Shown: positions 27,226 to 35,581 of the stretch, piece by piece
Layout: each line of letters opens with the position of its first letter
Numbering within the stretch: position 1 is the first letter of the stretch
Source of the DNA: Leucobacter muris
GTDB taxonomy: Bacteria; Actinomycetota; Actinomycetes; Actinomycetales; Microbacteriaceae
Direction: 5' to 3'
DNA length: 64,000 bases
Assembly: GCF_004028235.1 (NCBI RefSeq)
Contig: NZ_CP035037.1
Coordinates: 806,001-870,000, forward strand
The notes under the pieces: model-generated
The model's input: only the letters and a program-made list of their open reading frames with translations
What the model was told of the DNA's origin: nothing
Databases searched by the model: none
Program-made: the position numbers and the translations under genes

Positions 27226-28186
27226 GTGGACGAGTTCGATGAAGACCTGATCCGAGCCCTGCAGCTCGACGGGCGAGCGCAGTTCTCCGCGCTCGCCGAG
27301 CAGCTCGGGGTGCACCGCACCGTCGTCGCGCAGCGCGTGCACGACCTGCTGGCGTCGGGCGAGATCCGCATCCTCGCGGCGGTGCATCCGCGGGTCGTCG
27401 GGCTTCCCGTCCAGGCGAACCTGCAGCTGCGCATCAGCGGGCCGACCCCGCCCGTATTCGAGCGCATCCGCGAGCTCACCAACGTCGTCTTCCTGTCCGA
27501 GATCAGCGGTCAGACGCAGGCGGTCGTCGAGGTCTGGGCGGCCGACCGCGACGACGTCGCCCGCTCCCTGCGCGAGATTCAGGCGATCGACGGCGTGCTC
27601 GACATGCAGTTCTCGCTCTACGACCGCGTGCTGCGCCGGCTGCGGCTCGGCGAGGACCCCGAGATGACCGACCTCGCCTTCGACGACTTCGACATCGCGC
27701 TCATCGCCGAGCTCCAGCTCGACGGCAGGCTCACGTTCGGGGAGCTCGCGCGCCGCACCGGCCGGTCCGCCTCGGCGTGCCGCGCGCGTGCTGCGACTGC
27801 TCGGATCGGGCGTCATGCGGATCGGCGCGGTGCGCAGCCGCCGCAGCGCGACGAGCTCGGTGCTCTCGGGAGTGGGCATCGTGCTCGGGGGCGATCCGAA
27901 TGCTGCGGCCTCGGCCGAAGAGCTGCTGCTCGGCATCCCGACCATCGAGTTCGCGGCGCGCACCCTCGGCCGCTACGGCCTCATCGCGACGATCGCGGCG
28001 CGCTCGCTCGCCGATTACACCGACATCGTGCGCATGATCCGCGCCCACCCCGGGGTGCGCCTCGTCGAGACCTGGGTGCACGCGTTCGTCTGGCTGGAGC
28101 GCTACGAGTGGAGCCTCGACCGCCTCGACCGAAACCGCAGGGCGCGCCCCGCCCCGTCTGAGCTCGAGGCCGCGGACCCCGGCTGA
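27226..28186 (+). pseudogene. Tandem Lrp/AsnC-type regulator, frameshifted
   Basis: Reads as two consecutive HTH-plus-ligand modules. HTH 1: DLIRALQLDGRAQFSALAEQ followed by GVHRTVVAQRVHDLL, with an AsnC-type domain after it. HTH 2: DIALIAELQLDGRLTFGELA followed by RRTGRSASACRAR. Frame is lost at CCGCGCGCG (27780-27788) and resumes as VLRLLGSGVMRIGAVRSR through the second ligand domain. One missing CG dinucleotide explains it. About 319 residues if repaired. GTG at 27226 has CAGGAT six bases upstream. Likely controls the divergent catabolic genes. Dinucleotide loss fits slipped-strand mutation as well as error. Confidence 0.8.
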
Positions 28187-28223
28187 CCCGCCGCTTCACG
28201 ACCAGGGGAGGACTGCGCCGACG

Positions 28224-28907
28224 TCAGGCGCCGCGTCCGCCCGACGCGTGGTCGTCGGCGAGCTGCTGGCCGGTGAGCGCGTGGATCGCCGCCATGATGC
28301 GCTCGGTCGCCTCCCGCCTCGCCCGCCCGGCGGGCAGCCCCGCGAGGTCGTCGAGCGGGACCGGGGCCCCGAAGCGCACCTCGACGCGGTCGGGCCTGCC
28401 GGTCTCGGGGTTGCGCAGCGCGCGGTTCGTGCCGACAAGCCCCACGGGCACCACGGCCGCCCCCGTCTCGAGCGCGAGCCACGCCGCGCCCGCCCGGCCG
28501 CGGTAGAGCCGGCCGTCGCGGGAGCGGCTGCCCTCGGGGAACACCGCGAACACGTTGCCCGCTGCGAGCACCTCGCGGCCCGCGTCGAGCGCGCTCTGCG
28601 CGGCCGACGAGGCCTCGCGGTGCACGGGGATCGCGCCGATCTGCCGGAAGAACCAGCCCCCGATGCGCGACTCGAAGAGCGACGCCTTCGCGAGGAACTG
28701 CACCTTGCGCGGCGAGAACGACGGGATGAGGATCGTGTCGAGCCCCGAGAGGTGGTTGCTGGCGAGCAGCACGGGGCCAGCCGCGGGCACGTGCGCGCGA
28801 CCCGAGACGCGGGGTCGGAAGCGCAGGCGCAGCAGCGGTCGCAGCACGGCGCGACCGATGAAGAACACTGGGCCGGGCCGCGCGGCCGCGACGATCGACG
28901 AACTCAC
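28224..28907 (-). CDS. 1-acyl-sn-glycerol-3-phosphate acyltransferase (PlsC-like)
   Basis: 227 residues. The acyltransferase boxes are NHLSGLD (HxxxxD) and VFPEGSRSRDGRLYRGRAG. An N-terminal hydrophobic stretch fits a peripheral membrane enzyme of phospholipid synthesis. GTG start with TAGGGT-cgaggg directly upstream (leaderless). Divergent from the next gene. Confidence 0.9.
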   Translation of the reverse strand: MSSSIVAAARPGPVFFIGRAVLRPLLRLRFRPRVSGRAHVPAAGPVLLASNHLSGLDTILIPSFSPRKVQFLAKASLFESRIGGWFFRQIGAIPVHREASSAAQSALDAGREVLAAGNVFAVFPEGSRSRDGRLYRGRAGAAWLALETGAAVVPVGLVGTNRALRNPETGRPDRVEVRFGAPVPLDDLAGLPAGRARREATERIMAAIHALTGQQLADDHASGGRGA

Positions 28908-28913
28908 CCCTCG

Positions 28914-28919
28914 ACCCTA
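28914..28919 (-). promoter_or_regulatory. Predicted -10 box of the leaderless acyltransferase transcript
   Basis: Minus-strand TAGGGT-cgaggg-GTG with a six-base spacer and no separate ribosome-binding site. Confidence 0.5.
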
Positions 28920-28946
28920 TCCGGCGAGGGTGCGCGAGACATCCCC

Positions 28947-28952
28947 TAGGCT
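28947..28952 (+). promoter_or_regulatory. Predicted -10 box of a leaderless transcript
   Basis: TAGGCT-cgacgc-ATG upstream of the membrane protein gene at 28959. The same hexamer and an almost identical spacer precede the minus-strand NUDIX gene at 35557. Confidence 0.55.
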
Positions 28953-28958
28953 CGACGC

Positions 28959-29972
28959 ATGACCGGGATCGAATCGACGAAGGCCTTCCGGCGCCGCGCT
29001 CGGGCGAGTGTACCGCGCATCAGCGAGCGCGAGCGCATCCTGCCGCTCTCGCTCGTGCTCGGCACGCTCGGCGGGGTGTTCGCGGCGATCGCCGTGTTCA
29101 TGCTCACCACCCTCGACCAGGCCGAGACCGCCGCGGAGCGGCGCGAGCAGTTCTGGGTGAGCCTGCTCGCGATCGTCGGCGCCGTGTTCTTCTTCGCCTC
29201 CATCGGGTACAGCGTCTGGGTTCTGGCCCGCAAGTGGCGCCGCCGTCGCGCGGCAGCCGAGCTCGCGATCTCCCGCGGCTGGCACTACAACGTCGAGTGG
29301 GATCCGCGGGCCTACCCGGCCACGCTCTTCCGCACGGGATCCCGCGCGTGGGTCGAGAACGCCGCGCACCTGCACGAGCCGCGCTACATCGAGGTCGGCA
29401 ACTACTCCTTCGAGACCGCCGAGCGGGCATCCGGCCGCCGCGAAGTCGGATTCGTGGGCATCGGGCTCGATCGCAGACTGCCGCACATGTACCTCGAAGC
29501 CGCCCAGCGCGGCCGGCCGAGGGCGTACGTGCCGCAGTTCTCGGCAGACCAGCGCCTGTCGCTTGAGGGCGACTTCGACCGCTGGTTCCGCCTGTACTGC
29601 CCCCGCGAGTACGAGACGGACGCCCTCTACGTCATCACGCCCGACGTCATGGCACTGATGATCGACGAGGCGCCCGGCTTCGACATCGAGATCATCGACG
29701 ACTGGATGTTCGTCGTCGCGCGCGAGCCGTTCGACATGGCCGACGCACGCGTGCTCGACTTCGCGCAGCGGCTCGCCGCGACGCTCGGCGGCACGACGGC
29801 GCGGCAGTCGGCCCGCTACCGCGACGACCGCAGCGACGACGCCGCCTTCGTCGACCGATCGGGTGCGAGGCTGAAGACCGGCCGGTGGCTGGTCACGCTG
29901 CTGCCCGCGGTGATCACCGGTCTCGTGTGGCTCGGGATCGCCTGGGCGAACGGCGTCTTCGCGCTCGGGTGA
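28959..29972 (+). CDS. Membrane protein of unknown function
   Basis: 337 residues. Two transmembrane segments near the N-terminus (LSLVLGTLGGVFAAIAVFML, about 30-50; LLAIVGAVFFFASIGYSVWVL, about 64-84), a soluble middle of about 200 residues with many aromatic and Arg residues, and a C-terminal helix (LLPAVITGLVWLGIAWANGVF). No motif that I recognise. Monocistronic, leaderless-type promoter, followed by a hairpin at 30017. Confidence 0.75.
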   Translation: MTGIESTKAFRRRARASVPRISERERILPLSLVLGTLGGVFAAIAVFMLTTLDQAETAAERREQFWVSLLAIVGAVFFFASIGYSVWVLARKWRRRRAAAELAISRGWHYNVEWDPRAYPATLFRTGSRAWVENAAHLHEPRYIEVGNYSFETAERASGRREVGFVGIGLDRRLPHMYLEAAQRGRPRAYVPQFSADQRLSLEGDFDRWFRLYCPREYETDALYVITPDVMALMIDEAPGFDIEIIDDWMFVVAREPFDMADARVLDFAQRLAATLGGTTARQSARYRDDRSDDAAFVDRSGARLKTGRWLVTLLPAVITGLVWLGIAWANGVFALG

Positions 29973-30016
29973 GCGCCGTGCCCGCCGCATACACCGGGGC
30001 AGCCGCGGCTGGCAAG

Positions 30017-30037
30017 CCCCCGCGCGTCGCGCGGGGG
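30017..30037 (+). terminator. GC-rich hairpin after the membrane protein gene
   Basis: CCCCCGCGC-gtc-GCGCGGGGG, nine perfect pairs with a three-base loop, 45 bp after the stop of the membrane protein gene. No U-run, so it may be a weak or Rho-assisted terminator. Confidence 0.5.
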
Positions 30038-30044
30038 CGACCGT

Positions 30045-30089
30045 TAGGGTGGGGTGAACGCAGCCACCGTGCACCCGACCTCAGGGAGG
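30045..30089 (+). promoter_or_regulatory. Predicted promoter and ribosome-binding site of the osmoprotectant ABC operon
   Basis: TAGGGT (30045-30050) is a -10 candidate immediately after the hairpin; AGGGAGG (30083-30089) precedes the GTG by seven bases. Confidence 0.5.
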
Positions 30090-30096
30090 TGTCGAC

Positions 30097-30909
30097 GTGA
30101 TCGAGTTCGAGCACGTGTCCAAGGTCTACCCGGGCGGCGCCACGGCGGTGCACGACTTCTCGTGCGTCGTGCCCTCCCACCGCACCGTCGTGCTGGTGGG
30201 CTCGTCGGGCTCGGGCAAGACCACCCTGCTGCGCATGGTCAACCGCATGGTCGATCCGACGGCGGGGCGCGTGCTCATCGACGGCGACGACGTGCGCGAG
30301 CGCGACCCGGTCGAGCTGCGCCGCTCCATCGGCTACGTGATGCAGCACGGCGGCCTGCTGCCGCACCGCACCGTGCGCGACAACGTCGCGACCGTGCCGA
30401 TCCTCTCCGGCGTCTCGCGGCGCGAGGCGCGCACCTCGGCGGCCGGGCTGCTGGAGCGCGTCGGCCTCGATCCCGCGCTCGGCGACCGCTACCCGGCGCA
30501 GCTCTCCGGAGGCCAGCAGCAGCGCGTCGGGGTGGCGCGGGCGCTCGCGGCCGACCCGAACATCCTGCTCATGGACGAGCCCTTCGGCGCGGTCGACCCG
30601 ATCGTGCGCCGCGAGCTGCAGCGCGAGCTGCTGGAGCTGCAGGCCGAGCTCGGCAAGACGATCGTGTTCGTCACCCACGACGTCGACGAGGCGTTCCTGC
30701 TCGGCGACGAGGTCGTGGTGCTCGAGAGCGGCGGGCGCATCGCCCAGCGGGGTGCGCCCGCCGAGATCCTCGCCGATCCCGCGAGCGACTTCGTGCGCGA
30801 CTTCGTCGGCGCCGACCGCGCCGAGCGCCGCCTGCGCCCGGTCGAGGTCGGCGGCAGGAGCGTCGCCGTCGACGAGGACGGCAGGCCGGTGGGGGTGCTG
30901 GGCGGGTGA
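30097..30909 (+). CDS. Osmoprotectant (glycine betaine/choline type) ABC transporter ATP-binding protein
   Basis: 270 residues. Walker A VGSSGSGKTT, signature LSGGQQQRVGVARAL, Walker B ILLMDEPFGAVDPI and switch FVTHDVDEAF. The sequence TLLRMVNRMVDPTAGRVLIDG is characteristic of OpuCA/ProV-like proteins. It lacks the C-terminal tandem CBS domains of OpuCA, so osmotic gating would differ. First of four genes coupled by GTGA or ATGA overlaps. Confidence 0.9.
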   Translation: MIEFEHVSKVYPGGATAVHDFSCVVPSHRTVVLVGSSGSGKTTLLRMVNRMVDPTAGRVLIDGDDVRERDPVELRRSIGYVMQHGGLLPHRTVRDNVATVPILSGVSRREARTSAAGLLERVGLDPALGDRYPAQLSGGQQQRVGVARALAADPNILLMDEPFGAVDPIVRRELQRELLELQAELGKTIVFVTHDVDEAFLLGDEVVVLESGGRIAQRGAPAEILADPASDFVRDFVGADRAERRLRPVEVGGRSVAVDEDGRPVGVLGG

Positions 30910-31547
30910 GCTGGCTGCTCGCCAACTGGCAGCCGGTGGCCGGGCTCGCGCTCGACCATCTGCTGCTGAGCCTGCCCGCGATCCTCGTCAGCGTGCTCGT
31001 GGCCGTGCCCATCGGGCGCCTCGCGTTCCGGCGGCCCCGCATCGGCGGGCCCCTGCTCTCGGTCGCGACGCTCGCGTACGCGATCCCGGCGCTGCCGCTG
31101 CTCATCATCATCCCGGCCGTCACCGGCACGCCCCTGCGCTCGTGGCAGACGATGGTCGCCGCGCTCACGGTCTACGGCGTCGCGCTGCTCGTGCGCACCG
31201 CCTGCGACGCCTTCACCGCGGTCGACCCGCAGCTGCGCGACGCCGCCGTGGCCACCGGCTACTCGCCGCGCGGTCTCTTCTGGCGTGTCGACCTGCCGCT
31301 CGCGGTGCCCGTGCTCGTCTCGGGCGTGCGCGTGGTCACGGTGTCGACGATCAGCCTCGTCACCCTCGGGGCGCTGATCGGTGTGCCGGGCCTCGGCACG
31401 CTGCTCACCGACGGCTTCCAGCGCGGCATCGCCGCCGAGGTGTGGACCGGTGTCATCACGACCGCGGTGCTCGCGCTGCTGCTCGACGCGGCAGTGCTCG
31501 GGATCGGGCGCGCGCTCGCGCCGTGGACGCGAAGGGTGCGATCGTGA
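30906..31547 (+). CDS. Osmoprotectant ABC transporter permease 1
   Basis: 213 residues, five or six hydrophobic segments, with the OpuCB/ProW loop AVATGYSPRGLFWRVDLPLAVPVLVSGVR. GTG start overlaps the ATPase gene stop. Forms the channel together with the second permease. Confidence 0.9.
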   Translation: MSWLLANWQPVAGLALDHLLLSLPAILVSVLVAVPIGRLAFRRPRIGGPLLSVATLAYAIPALPLLIIIPAVTGTPLRSWQTMVAALTVYGVALLVRTACDAFTAVDPQLRDAAVATGYSPRGLFWRVDLPLAVPVLVSGVRVVTVSTISLVTLGALIGVPGLGTLLTDGFQRGIAAEVWTGVITTAVLALLLDAAVLGIGRALAPWTRRVRS

Positions 31548-32329
31548 CGCCCGCGGCGCTCGGGCTGTTCGGCGAGGCGCTCGCCTGGCTCGTCGACCCC
31601 GCGCACTGGAGCGGGGCGGGCGGCATCCCGAACCGCGCCCTGCAGCACCTCGGCGTGACCGCTCTCGCCCTCGTCATCGCCGCGGCGGTCGCCCTGCCCG
31701 CGGGGGTGCTCATCGGGCACACGCGGCGCGGATCCGGCCTCGTCGGCGGCCTCACGGGAGCCGCGCGCGCCCTCCCCACCCTCGGTCTGCTCACCCTCTT
31801 CGGGCTCGCGTTCGGCATCGGCCTCACGGCCCCGCTGCTCGCGCTCGTCGTGCTCGCCGTCCCCTCGCTGCTCGCCGGCGCCTACGCGGGCGTGCAGGCG
31901 ATCGACGCCGCCGTGCCCGCCGCCGCGAAGGCCGTCGGCTTCAGCCCGGCGCAGGTGATCCTGCGCGTCGAGCTGCCGCTCTCGCTGCCCGTCATGGTCG
32001 GCGGCATCCGGGCCGCCACGCTGCAGGTCGTGTCCACCGCCACGCTCGCCGCGTACACCGCCGACATCGGCCTCGGCCGCTACCTCTTCGCCGGCCTCAA
32101 ATCGAGGGACTACGCCCAGATGCTCGCCGGCGCGCTGCTCGTCGTCGTGATCACGCTGCTGCTCGAACTGCTGCTCGCCGCCTGCCAGCGGGTCGCGACG
32201 GCCCGCTTCGGGCGCCCCGGATCCCGCGCCCCGCGATCCCGCGCCCAGCGATCCCGAACCGCCGACGGCGAACCCGCCGCTCCGACCCCAGCCACCTCAA
32301 CCATTCACCGAGAGGAAGCCCGATCATGA
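31544..32329 (+). CDS. Osmoprotectant ABC transporter permease 2
   Basis: 261 residues. Loop AAAKAVGFSPAQVILRVELPLSLPVMVGGIR and the LPTLGLLTLFGLAFGIGLTAPLL helices match OpuCD-type permeases. A polar Arg/Ser/Pro/Thr tail of about 40 residues ends the protein. Overlaps both neighbours by four bases. Confidence 0.9.
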   Translation: MTPAALGLFGEALAWLVDPAHWSGAGGIPNRALQHLGVTALALVIAAAVALPAGVLIGHTRRGSGLVGGLTGAARALPTLGLLTLFGLAFGIGLTAPLLALVVLAVPSLLAGAYAGVQAIDAAVPAAAKAVGFSPAQVILRVELPLSLPVMVGGIRAATLQVVSTATLAAYTADIGLGRYLFAGLKSRDYAQMLAGALLVVVITLLLELLLAACQRVATARFGRPGSRAPRSRAQRSRTADGEPAAPTPATSTIHREEARS

Positions 32330-33294
32330 CCGCTCGCCCTCAGCCCCACACCCCCGCCCGGCCGCTCGGCCGCCGCACCTGGCGCCGCACCGCGATCGCC
32401 GCCGGCGCGCTCGCGCTCTCGGCGGCGCTGCTCACCGCCTGCGGAGGAGGCGGCGACCCGCTCGCCGAGCCCGGCGCCGAACCCACCGCCGGCGACGCCA
32501 TCGTGATCGGCTCGCAGGACTACTACTCCAACGAGATCATCGCCGAGCTCTACGCGCAGGCGCTCGAGGCCGGCGGGTACGAGGTCGACCGCCAGTACCG
32601 CATCGGGCAGCGCGAGGTCTACCTGCCCGAACTCGAGGCCGGCACCATCGACCTGTTCCCCGAGTACACGGGCAACCTGCTGCAGTACTGGGAGCCCGAC
32701 ACCGAGGCGCGCCTGAGCGACGACGTCTACGCCGCGCTCGAGCAGGCCGCCCTCGACGGGCTGCGCGTGCTCGAGCAGTCGCCCGCCACCGACCAGGACT
32801 CGTACACCGTCACCCGCGAGTTCGCCGAGCAGTGGGACCTCGCCCAGGTCGACGACCTGGCCGGCGTGGACGAGCCGCTCACACTCGGAGCCAACTCCGA
32901 AGCCGAGAGCCGCCCCTACGGCCCGGACGGCCTCGCCGAGGTCTACGGCGTCGAGGGTGTCGGGTTCACGCCCATCGAGGACGGCGGAGGCCCCCTCACG
33001 GTGAAGGCGCTGCGCGACGGCTCGATCCAGCTCGCCATCATCTACACCGCCGACCCGACCGTCGCCGAGAACGACCTCGTCGCCCTCGAGGACACGAAGG
33101 GCCTCTTCCTCGCCTCCCACGTCGTGCCGCTCGCGAGCGACCGCGTCGACGAGGGCGCCGAGCAGATCATCGACGAGGTCAGCGCCGCGCTCACCGCCGA
33201 CGACCTCGTGGCGATGAACGGTCGCAGCGTGAACGACGAGCTGGCCGCCGACCGTATCGCAGGCGACTGGCTCGCCGAGAAGGGCCTCGTCTGA
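32326..33294 (+). CDS. Osmoprotectant ABC transporter substrate-binding lipoprotein
   Basis: 322 residues with a twin-Arg-like positively charged start, signal sequence and lipobox LLTAC. The mature part (IVIGSQDYYSNEIIAELYAQALEAGGYEV, DLFPEYTGNLLQYW) is the OpuAC/OpuCC fold. It binds betaine-like compounds; exact substrate unknown. Last gene of the operon and followed by a long inverted repeat. Confidence 0.91.
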   Translation: MTARPQPHTPARPLGRRTWRRTAIAAGALALSAALLTACGGGGDPLAEPGAEPTAGDAIVIGSQDYYSNEIIAELYAQALEAGGYEVDRQYRIGQREVYLPELEAGTIDLFPEYTGNLLQYWEPDTEARLSDDVYAALEQAALDGLRVLEQSPATDQDSYTVTREFAEQWDLAQVDDLAGVDEPLTLGANSEAESRPYGPDGLAEVYGVEGVGFTPIEDGGGPLTVKALRDGSIQLAIIYTADPTVAENDLVALEDTKGLFLASHVVPLASDRVDEGAEQIIDEVSAALTADDLVAMNGRSVNDELAADRIAGDWLAEKGLV

Positions 33295-33323
33295 GACGGG
33301 CGGCGCGGCGGGTCCGCGAATCC

Positions 33324-33383
33324 GCCCGACTTCGTCCCATGAGAACCGGAGAATTCAGTGTCGTTCATGGGACGAAGTCGGGC
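33324..33383. repeat. 19-bp inverted repeat with 22-base loop after the ABC operon
   Basis: GCCCGACTTCGTCCCATGA (33324-33342) pairs perfectly with TCATGGGACGAAGTCGGGC (33365-33383). It lies 30 bp past the binding-protein gene and 66 bp before mycothione reductase. No U-run on either side. Could be a terminator or a mobile palindromic repeat. Confidence 0.75.
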
Positions 33384-33448
33384 CGATTCCGCTTGGTCCG
33401 GTGGGGGCGCCGCTCGATCCGCCCGCGGGTTCTGAGAGGATACGTTCC

Positions 33449-34981
33449 ATGAGCACCATCAGCGTCGACCTCGCGATCATCGGCTCGGGATCGGGCAACT
33501 CGCTCGTCACCCCCTTCTGGGACGACAAGCGGGTCGCGATCGCCGAGCAGGGCGTCTTCGGCGGCACCTGCCTCAACGTGGGCTGCATCCCCACCAAGAT
33601 GTACGTGCGGCCCGCCGCGCTCGCGCGCACCCCCGAGGAGGCCGCACGGCTCGGCGTCGAGATGCGCACCGAGTCGGTCGACTGGCGCGCGATCCGCGAC
33701 CGCATCTTCTCGCGCATCGACGCGATCTCCGAGGCCGGAGAGCGGTATCGCGCCGAGGAGCTCGACCACGTCGAACTGATCTCCCGGCGGGTGCGCCTCG
33801 ACGGGCCGCGGGCGCTCGTCGTCGACGGGCCGGGTGGCCCGGACGCCCGAGCCGCGTCCGAGCGGGACGCGTCCGAGCGGGGCGCGGGCGAGACGGGCTC
33901 CGATGCGGACGCCCGCGACGCGGTCGCGCGCGTCGAGGCCGGGCAGCTGGTGATCGCCGCCGGCTCGCGGCCCGTGATGCCCGACATCCCCGGCATCGAC
34001 CTGCCGGGCGTGCACACCTCCGACACGGTGATGCGCGTCGACGAGCTGCCCGCGCGCGTGGTCGTGATCGGCGGCGGCTACATCGCGTGCGAGTTCGCCG
34101 CCATCTTCTCGGGCCTCGGCTCGCAGGTCGTGCAGGTCGTGCGCGGAGACCGTCTGCTGCGCCGCCTCGACGACGAGATCGCGGGGTGCTTCACCGCCGA
34201 GGCGGGCCGTCGCTGGGACGTGCGGCTCGAGTGCTCCGTGCGCGCCATCCGCGTCGACGCCGCGCTCGCGGGCGGCGCGAGCGGGCTCGTCGCCGAGGTC
34301 GGGCGCTCGGGTGAGACGGGCACCGAGGCGATCCGCGCCGACATCGTGCTCGTGGCGACCGGGCGCCGGCCCAACTCCGACCTGGTGGGCGCCGCCCAGG
34401 CGGGCCTCGACCTGCACGACGACGGGCGGATCGCGGTCGACGAGTACCAGCGGGTGCTCTCGGGCGGCGAGCCCGTCGAGGGCGTCTACGCGCTCGGCGA
34501 CGTGTGCTCGCCGTTCCAGCTCAAGCACGTCGCGAACCACGAGGCGCGGGTGGTCGCGCACAACCTCGAGCACCCGAACGAGCTGCGGCGATCCCGGCAC
34601 GAGGCCGTGCCCGCGGCCGTGTTCAGCGACCCCGAGCTCGCCCAGGTCGGACTCACCGAAGCCGAGGCGGCCGAGTCGATCGGGGCCGAGCACGTCACCG
34701 CGAAGGTGCAGCGCTACGGCGACACCGCCTACGGCTGGGCGATGGAAGACGGCACGGGCGTGTTCAAGGTGGTCGCCGACCGCCGCGACGGGCGCATCCT
34801 CGGGGCGCACGCGATGGGGTATCAGGCCTCCAACCTGATCCAGGTCGTCGTGATGGCCATGAGCTTCGGTGTCGACGCGCACACGGCGGCGCGCGGCCAG
34901 TACTGGATCCACCCGGCCCTCATGGAGGTCGTCGAGAACGCGCTGCTCGGCCTCGACGTGCCGAGGGGCGACGCGCTCTGA
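33449..34981 (+). CDS. mtr: Mycothione reductase
   Basis: 510 residues. FAD motif IIGSGSGNSLVTPFW, redox disulfide GGTCLNVGCIPTKM, NADPH motif VVIGGGYIACEFA, YGWAMED and the C-terminal WIHPALMEVVENALL. Reduces oxidised mycothiol, the actinobacterial thiol. Between about residues 129 and 157 there is an extra polar stretch rich in Asp, Glu, Arg and Ala compared with the roughly 460-residue family. GAGAGGA precedes the ATG by eight bases. Confidence 0.92.
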   Translation: MSTISVDLAIIGSGSGNSLVTPFWDDKRVAIAEQGVFGGTCLNVGCIPTKMYVRPAALARTPEEAARLGVEMRTESVDWRAIRDRIFSRIDAISEAGERYRAEELDHVELISRRVRLDGPRALVVDGPGGPDARAASERDASERGAGETGSDADARDAVARVEAGQLVIAAGSRPVMPDIPGIDLPGVHTSDTVMRVDELPARVVVIGGGYIACEFAAIFSGLGSQVVQVVRGDRLLRRLDDEIAGCFTAEAGRRWDVRLECSVRAIRVDAALAGGASGLVAEVGRSGETGTEAIRADIVLVATGRRPNSDLVGAAQAGLDLHDDGRIAVDEYQRVLSGGEPVEGVYALGDVCSPFQLKHVANHEARVVAHNLEHPNELRRSRHEAVPAAVFSDPELAQVGLTEAEAAESIGAEHVTAKVQRYGDTAYGWAMEDGTGVFKVVADRRDGRILGAHAMGYQASNLIQVVVMAMSFGVDAHTAARGQYWIHPALMEVVENALLGLDVPRGDAL

Positions 34982-34998
34982 CGGACCCGCCCCGAGGT

Positions 34999-35025
34999 CG
35001 TCGAGGAGCGCGGTTCTCCTCGACG
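34999..35025 (+). terminator. Hairpin after mycothione reductase
   Basis: CGTCGAGGAG pairs with CTCCTCGACG over a seven-base loop, 18 bp after the stop. No U-run. May act bidirectionally with the repeats that follow, because the next gene converges. Confidence 0.5.
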
Positions 35026-35041
35026 GGGCGGCCGTATCCGC

Positions 35042-35098
35042 TCCCCGAGCCCGTCGAAGGGGCAGGGCGCGCCCCGTTCCCCGAGCCTGCCGAAGGGG
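35042..35098. repeat. Two copies of a TCCCCGAGC-YG-CGAAGGGG repeat
   Basis: TCCCCGAGCCCGTCGAAGGGG (35042-35062) and a copy with two changes at 35078-35098, spaced 36 bp apart. Each has CCCC and GGGG ends that can pair. Similar short repeats are known between convergent actinobacterial genes; the gap separates convergent mtr and NUDIX genes. Confidence 0.65.
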
Positions 35099-35137
35099 GC
35101 GGCGGTTGCCTGCGACGTGCTCAGGGAGCGCGGGCGC

Positions 35138-35557
35138 TCAGCCCGCGAGCAGCGCCGGAAACACGAAGTCGGTGTTGAGGGGCGCCATATCGGCGCGCTC
35201 GGCCGACGGATGCACCCACTCGAGGTGCTCGATCTCGGCCCGGGGCTCCGCCGTGGCGGCCGCCGTGACGAGCGGGTGCTCGAACACCGAGGCTTCGACG
35301 GTGTGGCCGGGCTCGTTCGCCGCCACGGCCCGGAACACGCCCAGCTCGCGCAGCCGATCCCGGTCGAGCGCGATCCCGAGCTCCTCCTCGAACTCCCGCA
35401 CGGCGGTGTCGCGAGGATCCTCGCCCGCCTCGTGCTTGCCGCCCGGCAGCATGAGCGAGCCGGTGCCCCGCTTGCGCACGTTGAGCACGCGGCCGGACTC
35501 GTCGCGCATCACGACGGCGCTCACGCGGATGAGGAGGGTCTCTGCTGCAGCGGTCAC
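35138..35557 (-). CDS. NUDIX hydrolase
   Basis: 139 residues from GTG. The Nudix box G-x5-E-x7-REUXEE-x-G-U spans residues 40-62 (starting GKHEAGEDPRD and ending REFEEELGI), with all catalytic acids present. Hydrolyses a nucleoside diphosphate derivative; substrate unknown. Start supported by TAGGCT six bases upstream. Confidence 0.9.
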   Translation of the reverse strand: MTAAAETLLIRVSAVVMRDESGRVLNVRKRGTGSLMLPGGKHEAGEDPRDTAVREFEEELGIALDRDRLRELGVFRAVAANEPGHTVEASVFEHPLVTAAATAEPRAEIEHLEWVHPSAERADMAPLNTDFVFPALLAG

Positions 35558-35563
35558 CCGTCG

Positions 35564-35569
35564 AGCCTA
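35564..35569 (-). promoter_or_regulatory. Predicted -10 box of the leaderless NUDIX transcript
   Basis: Minus strand TAGGCT-cgacgg-GTG, six-base spacer. Confidence 0.5.
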
Positions 35570-35581
35570 ACGCCGGTGGGC

